A DNA stretch of 64,000 nt from Prochilodus magdalenae (GCA_024036415.1 JAMWET010001353.1:547001-611000); one strand, 5' to 3'; shown: positions 34,551 through 47,747, counted from the first letter of the stretch. The notes: generated by a model not told the origin, from the letters alone. Made by a program: numbers and translations.

Positions 34551-35648
34551 TGAAAGATAGAGTTAAAAGAGAACACAGACATGAGGGCTTCCTGAAGAGT
34601 CAGTGCTCCACCGTCAACAAACCCAACATGTGTGAATATTCATAATATTGAAAGGCTATTAAATTGCTCAAAAAATTAAAAATGGAGACAAAGTTGTTGC
34701 ACAACCAAATACTGTATATATTACAAGTGAGCGACATAAGATAAATGGGCGTCCCTTTTTCAGGGCACAGACTGAGAGAGTATGGATCACTGGATGATGC
34801 TCAAACTCTCAGACTTACAGTCATTATGATATTAAAGTAAAATTACACCATATGTATAATTCAGTACTTCTGTATAATTCAGTTTTTGAGATGTACACAA
34901 AGTCATTTAGAGCAGTCTGATGTTAAATGGTTCATTGTAGAGGGGCATGCTATCTTGTGGTGACTTTTTTTTTACAGTGATAATATTACACATGTGCAGT
35001 GAACCTTCAGTGAACCTATACATGTCATGTGGGTTTTTGCGTGTAATGCTGATAATGGTAAAATAATACTAAATTAAAAATATAAACTATAAACTAAGCA
35101 AATGAAATGAATGACTATAACATCCTTAATGTCCTCCATCATTTATAATGTTTGAGACTAAGAGCTCAAGGCAAATCTGTTGTAAAACAATGTGTCAGGC
35201 CTCAGACAGCGTGTTGATTTCCAATTTATTAACACTAACTTTCTGTGAGGAATTGATAGAGTAGTTAAATATTTCTTATGTCAGTGTTATCACCACTGTT
35301 GTGAATAGACCCTGACAGTCGACCTGGTAAGTTTCTCTAGAACATTTCACATCAGACCTCTGTGAATGATGGAATTCGACTTTAACCAGACTAATGACGT
35401 TTTTAGAAATGTCTCTAATACAGGCTGATCTCAACCTCTCCTCTCTCACACAGGCACAAGCAAACACATACTTTAATCCTGCTGGTCTTTATTATCCGGT
35501 ACATTCTCCTTTGTTGGATTTCAGTCATTTGCATTCATCATCTTTCATCCTTTTTGTTCTGTCCATTCAAGGCCCTGCAGTTCCTGACCACCCTCCTTTG
35601 TTCACAAGCATGTGAACCAGTCGTGCATTCAACCATCAAACAACAGAT

Positions 35649-35686
<38 letters not shown>

Positions 35687-35789
35687 TACGCTCTCAATTC
35701 AAACTATTGCCCTCAGGGTGTTTGGAAAGGCAAAAGTAATTACATTCGTACATTGCAAAAATAAAGTATAATAAAAATTTCGTCTAAAA
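34551..35789. other. Intergenic sequence, nothing recognised
   Basis: AT-rich with a (CT)n tract at about 35656-35681. No exon or RNA gene is supported. Confidence 0.35.
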
Positions 35790-36130
35790 GCTGCTCATTC
35801 CAGCTCATACGGCTGAGTTCCGTCATAGCTCAAAACTTTCCCAGAATGTGGATTTTTAGAAGTATAATATAGAAGTATGTTTATGCTCAATAGGAACTCC
35901 ATGAACTCCATCAGCACTGCTGTGTCTGATCCACTCATACTGAGCAACACACACTGACACATCACCACCACGTCAGTGCCACTGTAGTCCTGAGAATGAT
36001 CCACACCCTACCAGACCCCTGTGGGGGTCCTGACCTCTAGAGACCAGGGTGTAAATAAGGGTAGCAAAGTGCACAGAAAAAAGTATGGACTACAGTCTGC
36101 AATTCTTTATGCTTTTATGTAAAACAGCAG
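35790..36130. repeat. Teleost interspersed repeat (CAGCACTGCTGTGTCTGATCC type)
   Basis: The core at 35900-36040 (CAGCACTGCTGTGTCTGATCC, ACACTGACACATCACCACCA, TGAGAATGATCCACACCCTA, TGTGGGGGTCCTGACC) has a signature I recognise from repeats common across many fish genomes. The - strand open frame of 69 codons is not a gene. Confidence 0.5.
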
Positions 36131-37499
36131 ACTATCACTATACACACATATATGGATAGTTTGCCTTTTTTATTATGTGTGAAAAGGACTTCCACACTTT
36201 ATTTAGCACTCCTAATCCTGTTCATAAAGGCTTTAGGAGTTTCAGTTTCTGAATATGAAAAGCAGGGGAATGTGATAAGGCCTGTAAAAATACCAGGACT
36301 TTCACCATGATAATGATATTCACTGTATCAGTTTAAGTTCATAAAGCATCCTCTTCAGCTCATCCTGTTTTCAGTGCGGTTAGATCACAGATCAACTGTT
36401 TAACTCTGTGTTTGCTTGAAATTGTTTTTGTATCAAATCCAGAACAACAGCATGGCTTGACAAGGACCCCAAGTCCTGTAGAAGCAGGACATCGCATATT
36501 AACCAACATACTGAGTGGCAGTTGAGGCTCCCAGCCCACAGAAATAATATTAATTTGGTCTCCTCTTGCCATAAACCCTAGTTTGTGTCAAAAGTCCAAT
36601 CATGTATAATAAACTGCAAATGTTTATATCTGGGGTCTGATAAGAGCAGGAGCTTTGGTTCATTTTCACCATTTCGGTTTTAGAGCCTCCACCTGCAAAC
36701 AATTAAGGGTTGTTTAATATTTTAAGTCCTTCAAACTTCAACCGTTTGTAAAAATATGATCATCTGTTGCCTGCAATACATTTCTAAAATCTAGGACAGA
36801 GGCATTTTTAGGCTAGACTCATTGTGTAATGTTCTGAAAACAAGGTCAAAACAGGTGATGAAACCAAACGTTTTATTAAAGAAGAAACCAAGAAAAGCCT
36901 ATGAGTCGAGGCTCCCCACTTTACCACAAAATGTACAGATAGTATTAACATAAGGTATATTAAGATCAAATCATTAAACATGGGAATGATTAAACACCAG
37001 TACTGTGCCAGTGAACACTAGCCTCTCAGACTAATTGAGACAAAGAATATAGCCATATGGGCTTGGGAACACTTTGGAAGACCATTACCAATAAACACCA
37101 CCAGTTGCACACATCAGACAGAATCCATTGGTAGAACATTTGTTCTACCAATTCTCCTACTGCCCCAGCTTTCTATAGGGCACCTATACACCTATACAGA
37201 TTCATTTTCCATATTGTTATACAGACTGTAAATTTTAATCTATAAATTGTTGTGTGGTATATTACATACGTAGTGCCCCTACTTTACAAACTTTGAAATG
37301 GTAGCTTTCAGGTGAAGGGAAATATCCATGGTAAATCCATCAATAACTTTAAAAACCATATACAGCTCCTCCAGTTTAAATTACACAAACAGTTGCAGAC
37401 AGAAAAAGAAGCAAATGAGCTTTTGGTTCTAACGATGTCAGCATGGACTCTTCATGTAAACATAAGTGTCAGAATCAACAGACCTAATTTGACCTGCGC
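36131..37499. other. Intergenic sequence with a small hairpin
   Basis: No gene is recognised. An 11-bp inverted repeat (ATTGGTAGAAC and GTTCTACCAAT, loop 4) lies at about 37127-37152. Otherwise featureless AT-rich sequence. Confidence 0.35.
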
Positions 37500-37965
37500 A
37501 GAAATAAACATGGAATGAGGTTTATTGGACAAACCCGTATTAAGCTCAACAAAATAAACCAGGCAATCATAACAAAAGGGCAAGGGATGAGGGACAGTCA
37601 GAAGTCAAAAACCAAGGGAGCAGGCAGACCAGCAAACAAATCAAAAGGAGAATCCAACTCATTTACAAAGACAGTCAAAACTAGAAACAACTGACAATAC
37701 CAGAGATAAACGCTCGGTGTGCAACTAGGTCTGCCATACTTTGCAATCTGATAGTGGAAACTGTGTATATATAAACAAACAATAATGTAAATGAGGAACA
37801 GCTGTGTGTAATCAGTACTAGGGAGATGAGGAACAAGAAAACGGGACGTGATTGGATGGTTGTGAACATGTGATGTTGATGTCATTGGGTGATGGTTTCT
37901 GGGAGATGACTTTTGGGCGATTGGAAGTAGAGGGGAAACCAGGAAATGTGACAATAACCTGTAGA
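37500..37965. repeat. Interspersed repeat family D-like, copy 2
   Basis: An AGGTTTATTGGACAAACC start is followed by A/C-biased sequence (AAATCAAAAGGAGAATCCAA) and a TATATATAAACAAACAATAATG stretch. It ends in G-rich AGTAGAGGGGAAACCAGG. The organisation parallels 34040-34550. The 153-codon - strand frame is the T-rich complement of this bias. Confidence 0.4.
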
Positions 37966-38399
37966 CGACATATAATACAATGTCTTCACTGTAATATTGT
38001 AAAGCTGAAACTGACCTGTGCACTGTAGGAAAATGTTTTAATGTTACAGAGTAACCCATGTGGCAAATTTAACTGAGCTGTAAAGAAGTTAACAGCATAC
38101 AAAACACAGATTTCTGTTTTATTAACTTACTATAAGATGTTCAGTGAACCCATAATTACATCATAAGAACATCATATTCGTACATATTAAAAGCATTTTT
38201 ATTACCCTACAAAAAGTCCACCTTTTCTAACATTTTGCAATAACAGTAAATTGTTAAATATTTCAAGTTATGATTTTGACTGCTACGTTTTAGGTGATGC
38301 TTAGAAAGTGTTTGCTAACATAATTACATTTTGATAGCCTCACATATAAAGAGCAGGGTTTGCCTTATTGTAATGATGGGGCTCCCAACTCTAGTTAGA

Positions 38400-38790
38400 A
38401 CATGACATCTGTCACTAAACGGATCCACAACCGGGGTGACGAGTCAAGTGCAGGTTTAATAAGCAAATATTCAAAGTCCAAAAACAGTCCAGGTTCAATA
38501 CCAGAAAATCCATCCAAAAATAAACAAACAAGAATGCAGCCAAAAACCGAGATACCAAAAACAATAAACGAAGCAGGGGTACAAAACCAGGAAACGCAAT
38601 ACATACAAAGAACGGTTCAGAATTGCAGGTAACACCAATACAAGACTTCACACAGAACAAAGGACACCATGGAGGTTTTAAACATACAAAATGGCCTCTG
38701 ATTGAGATCAGGTGGGAAACCCAGGGCTAAAATTCCGGTGATGGCGACCTCTGTGGGCAGGGAGGGGTAACAGCAGCCTGAGATGTGACA
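38400..38790. repeat. Interspersed repeat family D-like, copy 3
   Basis: CAGGTTTAATAAGCAAATATTC is followed by A-rich ACAAACAAGAATGCAGCCAA and GGTGGGAAACCCAGGG, again echoing 34040-34550 and 37500-37965. Open frames on both strands are bias artefacts. Confidence 0.45.
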
Positions 38791-39865
38791 ACATCACTCA
38801 ACAACTTTTATGATGTTCTTATTTTCCACAGCAACCATATGACATCCTTACAGTGTAACAGGGATGTGTCATATATGTGTAACACCTTTTACTTGTTTAT
38901 GTCATATTTGATATTAATATTTTACTGAATTTATGTTTATGCATCATATTTAGCCATGTTAGTGTGTACAGTGTGTTAGTCACTTTACAGTTTTTCATCA
39001 TTTCTGAAGAAGGTGGTCCATGGGATGTAAACAGAATGATGAATAAGGGTCATGTATAGCCATTATATGTATTTAGTCTCCAACACTTTGTGGAATACAT
39101 TGCCTTGCATCACCCTACATGTACAGCTCTGCTATTCCGATCACCATCACAGCGAACAATTCTGACTGGGCAGGTTTTCACTAGAACATAGAACTCAAGT
39201 ATTTAGTCAGTAGTGGACAGTAAGAATGCTAGTGTACTGGGAGTGGTGTGTTGGTGTGTCTGTACTGAAGTATTTCTATTCTGGGGGGCATTTTACTTCA
39301 CCACATTTCAAACTCTAATATCTTCCTGTTGACTCCACTACATTATTTACAGTATGTCCTTCCGTTGGGCTCATGTATGCCTAATTTTGTATCATGTCAA
39401 AATGAAAGAAGGGTAAAGCCCATCAATCAGGGTACAATGGTCACTTTGTTCTGACTTTGATTTGGTATGTTGAGCTTGGTTCTAGCTAATGGATACTGTT
39501 CTCCTTCAGTGTTTTGAGCTGATGATCATTTAAATAGACATCAGTGTCAGGTCAATAAATGACCTTCTATTAAAAGACTGGTGGACTGAGAGTGACACTA
39601 GAGTCTCTTCACCTATAATGAGTTGATTAAGCAAGAGTCTTATGGTAGAACATTAGAGCCATAATAAGTCATGCTACACAAAAAATCATGCTACTTAAAG
39701 TTCATTTGAAGGTAAATACTTTAGTACATTTATTCAACTGGAGGTCTAAAGAAGTATTTTACCTTGGGTATCTCTAATCTGTACCTTGTCCACTACTGTT
39801 TCATTATGAGTTCCCCATTAAAACTCACAGGTCTTAATAGTCAGGATTGTCTTCAAGGTAAATTT
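38791..39865. other. Intergenic sequence, nothing recognised
   Basis: No gene, RNA or clear repeat is identified. Confidence 0.35.
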
Positions 39866-40407
39866 CGTCGCTGTCCAAAGAAAAACAAGTATCTCCAAAC
39901 TGGCAACTTTATAGGAGAGGCCAAAAACCTCATGCAATTTTAATGTAAGTCAATGGAACCAGGCAGCCTTCCGAGCACTTCTGGGCCATTTCAGTTGGTC
40001 TGTTCATCATGCAAATCTCACAAAGTGTACACGGCAGTGGCTGTTTTCAAGTGATGCATAAAAGTCAAAATGGACAAAAATGGAGATACATGTTTTTCAT
40101 TGGACAGCGACGATTTGCATTGTGTGCATTTATACAATGCCTTTATGGATTTATGTATTTTGTCGCTGTTCAATGAAAAACATGTATCTCCATTTTTGTT
40201 GATTTTTACTTTAATGCCTCATTTGATCACATGAGCTGCTGTTTACACTGTAAGGAAATTTCATGAAAAAAGGACCAACAGAAATGGCCCAAAACTGCTT
40301 GGAAAGACGTCCGGTTCCATTGACTTCCATTCATATGAAATGAGGTTTTTGGCCTCTCCTGTAAAGTTGCCATTTTGGAGATACCTGTTTTTATTTGGAC
40401 AGCGACG
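39866..40407. mobile_element. Head-to-head pair of ~246-bp MITEs (foldback)
   Basis: The outer ends are CGTCGCTGTCCAAA and its complement. The right half (about 40162-40407) is a diverged inverted copy of the left half (39866-40112), with about 50 bp of unique DNA between them. Each half also begins with CGTCGCTGTCC and ends with GGACAGCGACG. So each is a complete MITE with its own inverted termini (GTCGCTGTCC plus TATCTCCA), and the whole is two elements in opposite orientation. No coding sequence. A third, Tc1-disrupted copy lies at 61416-63195. Confidence 0.8.
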
Positions 40408-40659
40408 GTTCTATATCTACATAGCGTACAGGCTTAACTGTACTGTATAGAGGATGCCTGTTTGGCTGTATACAGTTCTTTCCTTTGCCTTTTTGCTTTT
40501 TTAATGTTTGTTCTGTTTTCTCGCCTCGGGGTGACTGTTCATCTCCTTCTCAGTCACCCAAGCTTTTTAAAAGAGTAGATCTTAATAAAAACATGGTGGC
40601 TTCTTTTTTTAAATGCGCTATTACTTACCGCCTTCACTTCATATCACTATGCCTTGGCT

Positions 40660-41210
40660 GCAGTAGGGAAGGTACGAACTGAACCCCGCTCTTCGTACCC
40701 TCTATCACTTCACCACGAACACCCCCCACCCCTCGTCCCCCTCCTCTCTGGTTTAAAGCCCACGCGCGTCTGTCTGCTGCGTCTGGAGGGGAAGAAAGTT
40801 GGGAAATTGATAACAGCGCAGACACGCGCAATAAAGGCTGAGCCCGCGGGCCTCCAGCCGCAGCCGACATTATGGAAATGCGCAGCTAATTTCCCAGACA
40901 AATCGCTCCCTTTTATTCCTTTATTCTTCCATTTTATCCGTCCCGCGTTCTCCGGAGAACAGAGCTTTTAATGTGAGGATGCAGTGATGGATCTGGTGCG
41001 CTCCCGCAGCGCGTCACGCGTTTGAGGAGCTGATTCACTCCTCTGTAGCTCCACACATGCGCTAGTAAAGGGATAGATACAACGAGCTTTAGTGGAGAGC
41101 CGGTATTAATAGAGGTCTGCCAGTGACTTCAGCACAGGCACAGCGCGGCGCTGTGTGGAGTAAACTGAAGAGGACCCAGTTCTGCTTTCAGGGCTCGTTC
41201 GAGAGAACAT
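40660..41210. promoter_or_regulatory. GC-richer, non-repetitive tlx upstream element
   Basis: The sequence changes abruptly from AT-rich to CpG-containing. It carries CAATAAAGG, ATTATGGAAATGCGCAGCTAATTTCCCAG-type and GCGTCACGCG motifs around 40800-41040, and CAGCGCGGCGCTGTG near 41140. It lies about 4 kb upstream of the tlx ATG and resembles a conserved developmental enhancer or an upstream non-coding exon or promoter. Short frames on both strands have no recognisable product. Conservation cannot be tested here. Confidence 0.35.
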
Positions 41211-41712
41211 AGAGGTATGCTACAAGCCCCTCCGCAGACCAGCTGAAACATCAACCATTGCACCTTATGTTCTGTTTGTCATATGTACACTTTAGAAAGC
41301 ATTTCGTTACAAAAAAATCTAAAGCAAATGGCCGAGGTCTATTCAACCGGAAGAGAAACTGTGGAGGAAAGATGATTTCAATCAAAGTAACTTTCTGAGC
41401 TGAATAAAACGTCTTTAATTGCTTGTAAGAAGCTAAATATTTTTAGGTTGCATTTTTACAGTGTATATTGAGGTGAGCAATATGGCAACAATATATAGGG
41501 ATACTAAGAAATGTTTATAACACACGTCACAATTAATATTTTTATATTATATATATTACATATACACCATATGCTAGGAAAAGCACACTGAATTGTGACA
41601 TTTCACAAGAACGATTATATAGTGTCATACTGCCCAGCCATTATATATACTGCATATAGGTACTAATATCTACAGACGGAACATATTATCAAATATGGAT
41701 ACTAACACATAT

Positions 41713-41717
41713 AATAC

Positions 41718-41799
<82 letters not shown>

Positions 41800-41871
41800 G
41801 ATTATTATTATTATTATTATTATTTTATTATTATTGTTGTTGTTGTTGTTATTATTATTATTATTATTATT
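41713..41871. repeat. (AAT)n/(ATT)n self-complementary triplet array
   Basis: A run of AAT triplets switches directly to ATT triplets with a few GTT interruptions. The two halves can pair as a long hairpin. Open frames across it give only Asn, Tyr or Ile runs. Confidence 0.95.
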
Positions 41872-42284
41872 AGATTTACAAGTACCAGTAAAATGATTAT
41901 TAAAACCACTAAATTATTTAGACTTCTGTTTTTCCGTGTTGAAACACTGCCCTGTTAATAACATGCAATAAACCAAAGTAACTAAATGAATTATGATGGA
42001 ATGGGAAAGGAGTAGTTGGTTTTAAACTATGGCTGAAACTTGTGGTTGTAATTGAAGCCGCAGTGCAAATAAAACCAGCAACATAACCCGTCAAACGAAA
42101 AAGCAAACAGGATGAAACAACAGTTTACACAAATGTGGAGAAGTCTGGACCTCATCCCTCAGGAGCTGATGGTACATATGGCGCGGAAAGGCGGCCAAAG
42201 GGGCATTAATCGGAGTGGAGAGACTGTCCAAACAGTACTGACCAGTCAATTACGCTCAACAACCTGTAAAAAAGCTCTGGAGAT

Positions 42285-44597
42285 TTTACACACACACACT
42301 GGCACACACACACACACACTGGCACACACACACACACACACCAACCCAGGTATAAACTCCTTTCACACACACACTGGCACACACACACCAACCCAGGTAT
42401 AAACTCCTTTCACACACACACTGGCACACACACACACCAACCCAGGTATAAACTCCTTTCACACACACACTGGCACACACACACACCAACCCAGGTATAA
42501 ACTCCCTTCACACACACACTGGCACACACACACACTGGCACACACACACACACACCAACCCAGGTATAAACTCCTTTCACACACACACTGGCACACACAC
42601 ACCAACCCAGGTATAAACTCCTTTCACACACACACTGGCACACACACCAACCCAGGTATAAACTCCTTTCACACACACACTGGCACACACATGCCAACCC
42701 AGGTATAAACTCCTTTCACACACACACTGGCACACACACACCAACCCAGGTATAAACCCCTTTCACACACACACTGGCACACACACACGCCAACCCAGGT
42801 ATAAACTCCTTTCACACACACACTGGCACACACACGCCAACCCAGGTATAAACTCCTTTCACACACACACTGGCACACACACACCAACCCAGGTATAAAC
42901 CCCTTTCACACACACACTGGCACACACACACGCCAACCCAGGTATAAACTCCTTTCACACACACACTGGCACACACACGCCAACCCAGGTATAAACCCCT
43001 TTCACACACACACTGGCACACACACACCAACCCAGGTATAAACCCCTTTCACACACACACTGGCACACACACACCAACCCAGGTATAAACCCCTTTCACA
43101 CACACACTGGCACACACACGCCAACCCAGGTATAAACTCCTTTCACACACACACTGGCACACACACACCAACCCAGGTATAAACCCCTTTCACACACACA
43201 CTGGCACACACACGCCAACCCAGGTATAAACCCCTTTCACACACACACTGGCACACACACACCAGCCCAGGTATAAACCCCTTTCACACACACACTGGCA
43301 CACACACACCAACCCAGGTATAAACTCCTTTCACACACACACTGGCACATACACACCAACCCAGGTATAAACACCTTTCACACACACACTGGCACACACA
43401 CGCCAACCCAGGTATAAACTCCTTTCACACACACACTGGCACACACACACCAACCCAGGTATAAACTCCTTTCACACACACACTGGCACACACACGCCAA
43501 CCCAGGTATAAACTCCCTTCACACACACACTGGCACACACACGCCAACCCAGGTATAAACTCCTTTCACACACACACTGGCACACACACACCAACCCAGG
43601 TATAAACCCCTTTCACACACACACTGGCACACACACACCAGCCCAGGTATAAACCCCTTTCACACACACACTGGCACACACACGCCAACCCAGGTATAAA
43701 CTCCTTTCACACACACACTGGCACACACACGCCAACCCAGGTATAAACTCCTTTCACACACACACTGGCACACACATGCCAACCCAGGTTTAAACTCCTT
43801 TCACACACACACTGGCACACACACACACACATGCCAACCCAGGTATAAACTCCTTTCACACACACACTGGCACACACACGCCAACCCAGGTATAAACTCC
43901 TTTCACACACACACTGGCACACACAAGCCAACCCAGGTATAAACTCCTTTCACACACATACTGGCACCCACACGCCAACCCAGGTATAAACTCCTTTCAC
44001 ACACACACTGGCACACACACACCAACCCAGGTATAAACTCCTTTCACACACACACTGGCACACACACACGCCAACCCAGGTATAAACTCCTTTCACACAC
44101 ACACTGGCACACACATGCCAACCCAGGTTTAAACTCCTTTCACACACACACTGGTACACACACACCAACCCAGGTATAAACCCCTTTCACACACACACTG
44201 GCACACACATGCCAACCCAGGTTTAAACTCCTTTCACACACACACTGGTACACACACACCAACCCAGGTATAAACTCCTTTCACACACACACTGGCACAC
44301 ACACACCAACCCAGGTATAAACCCCTTTCACACACACACTGGCACACACACCAACCCAGGTTTAAACTCCTTTCACACACACACTGGTACACACACACCA
44401 ACCCAGGTATAAACTCCTTTCACACACACACTGGCACACACACGCCAACCCAGGTATAAACTCCTTTCACACACACACTGGCACACACACGCCAACCCAG
44501 GTATAAACTCCTTTCACACACACACTGGCACACACACACACACATGCCAACCCAGGTATAAACTCCTTTCACACACACACTGGCACACACACACCAT
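42285..44597. repeat. 2.3-kb minisatellite, ~46-bp unit, about 49 copies
   Basis: The unit consists of CCAACCCAGGTATAAACTCC then TTTCACACACACACTGGCAC plus a short variable (AC)n. Units differ mainly in AC length and at a few positions: AAACTCC/AAACCCC, GGTATAAA/GGTTTAAA, ACACCAAC/ACGCCAAC/ATGCCAAC. Neighbouring blocks of variants recur, suggesting multi-unit duplications. The first copies are AC-rich and less regular, and the last ends at about 44595. It lies 0.65-3 kb upstream of the tlx start codon. Confidence 0.97.
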
Positions 44598-45248
44598 TCC
44601 AGGGCCAGGACATATATATACTTATAGGAAGCAGCATTAGAGGCTGCAGGCTGCTCGCTTATTGGAGTAGATAAAATGAGCCGACATGATGAAGCTGGAG
44701 GAAATGCTGCTGGCGTGTGGGCTTCACTGTCCTGAAGGCTGTGTGCCGATCTTTAACGCACCCTGATGAAGAGGATCTGCGTTACCAGAACATGAGAACC
44801 CAGCTCTCAGCATCAGGGTGTAGGCATGAGAAGGAAGGAGAGCTGTAGCTATTCCGCTGGGTCTATTTTAGGTCTGCTTTAATCATAACCAATAGCCACA
44901 TAACGACTCGGGACCTCCTCGACCAATGAAAACACTTGTTGGTGACTTTGTGCTGCACAGTGTGAGTTATTCCTCCCCACCTAATAGTTCACACTCACTA
45001 ATGCTCCGTCTAATCCCAGCCAATCACAGGACGGGGGGCGGGGTGTGTCTGAATACGGGTGGGAAAAAACATGATGCGAGAGAAAAAAAACTCCAGTTTG
45101 AGGAGAAAAGCAGCTCCTCGAGATGCGCGCTGACGCACAGGGGCCGCCGAGACCATGAGGGGGCCCAGCATCATGGCCATAAATCGGAGCCAATTCCGCC
45201 CCGCTTTGCGCGATTAGACTGAACTTCACCCGTACCCGAACGGGCAAC
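44598..45248 (+). promoter_or_regulatory. tlx proximal promoter and 5' UTR
   Basis: The region contains a CCAAT box (CCAATCAC, about 45020-45027) followed closely by a GC box (GGGGGGCGGGGTG, about 45034-45046). A CpG-rich leader runs up to the ATG. A short upstream ORF (ATG at 45155, second in-frame ATG at 45173, TAG at 45215-45217) lies 31 bp before the main start and is out of frame with it. The transcription start is not determinable from sequence. Confidence 0.5.
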
Positions 45249-45882
45249 ATGGAGCGCGCCCAGAGCCCGAGGCCCGAGCAGTCCTGTCAAAGCGCGCACG
45301 AGCCCATCCGCTTCGGCATCGACCAGATCCTGGGTTCTTCGGATAGCGCCCCGGGGAGTCCGACCGGTACCACTGCGGCGCCGCTCACCTCCCTGCGCGC
45401 CTCCAGGGTCGCAGTACCAGGCTCTCTGGAGGGGTCAGGGCTGTCCTGGAGCAGCAGAGCGGTGGGTCACCGCGGGGTGATCAGGGTTCCCGCGCATAGA
45501 CCGCTGGCCGCAGCAGTCCCGGCGCCTATGGTGAGCGCAGCAGCGGCCGCAGCGGGGGGCTTCGGGGCGCTCTGCTTCCCCTGGGTGGATCACAGCCGCA
45601 GATTCTCCACCAAAGACAGACTCACAGGTAAACTGGGGCACGGGGTTTATCAATCACAGCTTCACAATGTGCTTAATTACAATGCAGACGCACTCTGAGC
45701 TCGTTTCTAATGCTCGTGCATCGAGTCGTTTAGGACTGGATGCGGGCTTCTTTTGGTTCTCATAAAATTTATACTGTATGGCATTTTCAGATTACACCCA
45801 AAGCTGAAACACGTTTTTTACCATATACATATAGAACAAATGATACATCCGTGTTTTTATACACATGTAAAAATAGAGAGGT

Positions 45883-45915
<33 letters not shown>

Positions 45916-45953
45916 TAATAGATCTAATAAATCTATATATAATCTATTTATAA

Positions 45954-45996
<43 letters not shown>

Positions 45997-46188
45997 GTTG
46001 TTGTTGTTGTTGTTGTTGTAATTAATTATAATCATCATCCTCATCATTTTTTTTTTTCTCAATCGTCGGGCAACATATTAAACAACAACAACTAATAATA
46101 ATAATAATAACAACTATAACAACAGCAATAATAATAATAATAGTATTAATAATAATCGTAATAATAATCATAATAATAATTCTAATGA

Positions 46189-46277
<89 letters not shown>

Positions 46278-47747
46278 TTACTATGTTGGCGGTTCATTCG
46301 TATTCGTGTGTGCTCGGTTATTGATATTGGACTCCCTCTCCTACATATTCCAGTGAACGCATCATCGCTGAACACTATGAGGGCAGTTTGAATCCCATGT
46401 TCCTCAGGTGGCTTAACTAAGGTGCATTAATCGGAGCTACCGGGAGGATCGATCAGTGAACTGGTTTGCTCCTGCAGGTCATTCCGACAGGGATTTTAGT
46501 GTGTTTGGATAGTTTATGACAGTGACTATGCAGAGGCGTAATGTTTCCATATGACCCGGTGATCTGTGAACTTGACCGCCTAGACAACAGTTTTACAGTG
46601 GGGCGGGCGGAGGGTCAGTGTAGGGCATCGCGGGCTCTGTCCGCCAGAGAAGTACTCTAGTACATGAGCATCTCCCACAGCTCTGAGCGAACCACTGTCA
46701 TACACACTGAGCCTTCTGCTGCTTCTCGATTGTTTAAGGAGCCTTAATGAAGGAGACCCGTCTAATGTTCTCCTCTTCGATCACATCATTGTTTGTGCAG
46801 AGAACTGAAATAAGAGTGTCTGCTGCTGGGTCTGAGCCCTAATCGTGGAGTGAATAACATTAGCCATGGTCTGCACACGAACCATCAGCTTTCTCTCAGA
46901 AATGCTCTTCTAAACCTGCCTGGTTATCAGCTGGGGGTCGCAGCCCCTCATAGAGGCCAGAGGATCATTAGAAAAAGTCCTGCCTGTGATGGTCTTAACT
47001 CAGCTGCGTGGTTTTATTGCCCGTGTAAATGAGGACCAGACCTAACCTTGAGCAGTAACCGGTTCTTCAAGTGCTCCTCAGGCACTGATTCTTTATGGAG
47101 CCCTCATATACCCATCTGACTGCAGCAGGGGAGTGTTTGCATGGTTGAATGTTTCTGGATGGGCGGACAGTTGGATATGTATTTTTAATGTTCCTGTCTA
47201 GTACCAAAAAGGGTTCCACTGTTCCTGCGAGTGAAAGAACCCAATTTCAATACTATATAAACCCTTTTAGACTACAAGCACATTTTCCCGCGTTTGTCCC
47301 ATATACAGAGTGAGTCTGAGTGGCCGGAATCATTCCTGGTCCTGTACAGTGACTCTCAAACTGCGGAATCTAATCTTACACAGGAGACCTCCTGCGCTAC
47401 TGCAGATCCATCTTGCGTAATGGAATGTGTCATACATATATATATAATTCGTGTGTGTACATTATACACTGTAGTTGCTAAAGTTGTTATATATATGTGT
47501 TTCATATATATATATATGTGTGTGTGAGAGAGAGAGTGTGTGTTTGTGTGTGTGTGTAATATTATGCGCAATTTAAAGGTTTTAAATAGGGTTCAATCTT
47601 TCATGTTCATGTTTCAGTCAATTAAAGTGTATTTATATAGCAACTAATGTTCTAATGTTCTCCTAAAGCTGCTTTAAAAGAATATAACTAAGGATTAAAA
47701 CGATTAAAAGAATAAAGCATATCATATAATATAATAACTATAATAAC

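Noticed and set aside
42285..44597. CRISPR-like regular repeat-spacer pattern
   Set aside because: The whole ~46-bp unit repeats, including the supposed spacers, which are only (AC)n of variable length. The context is a vertebrate genome with introns and homeobox genes. It is a minisatellite.
45628..45698. Continuous 149-codon product at the tlx start
   Set aside because: The conserved TLX sequence stops at DRLT, exactly at a donor (CACAG|GTAAAC). The rest is intron read-through.
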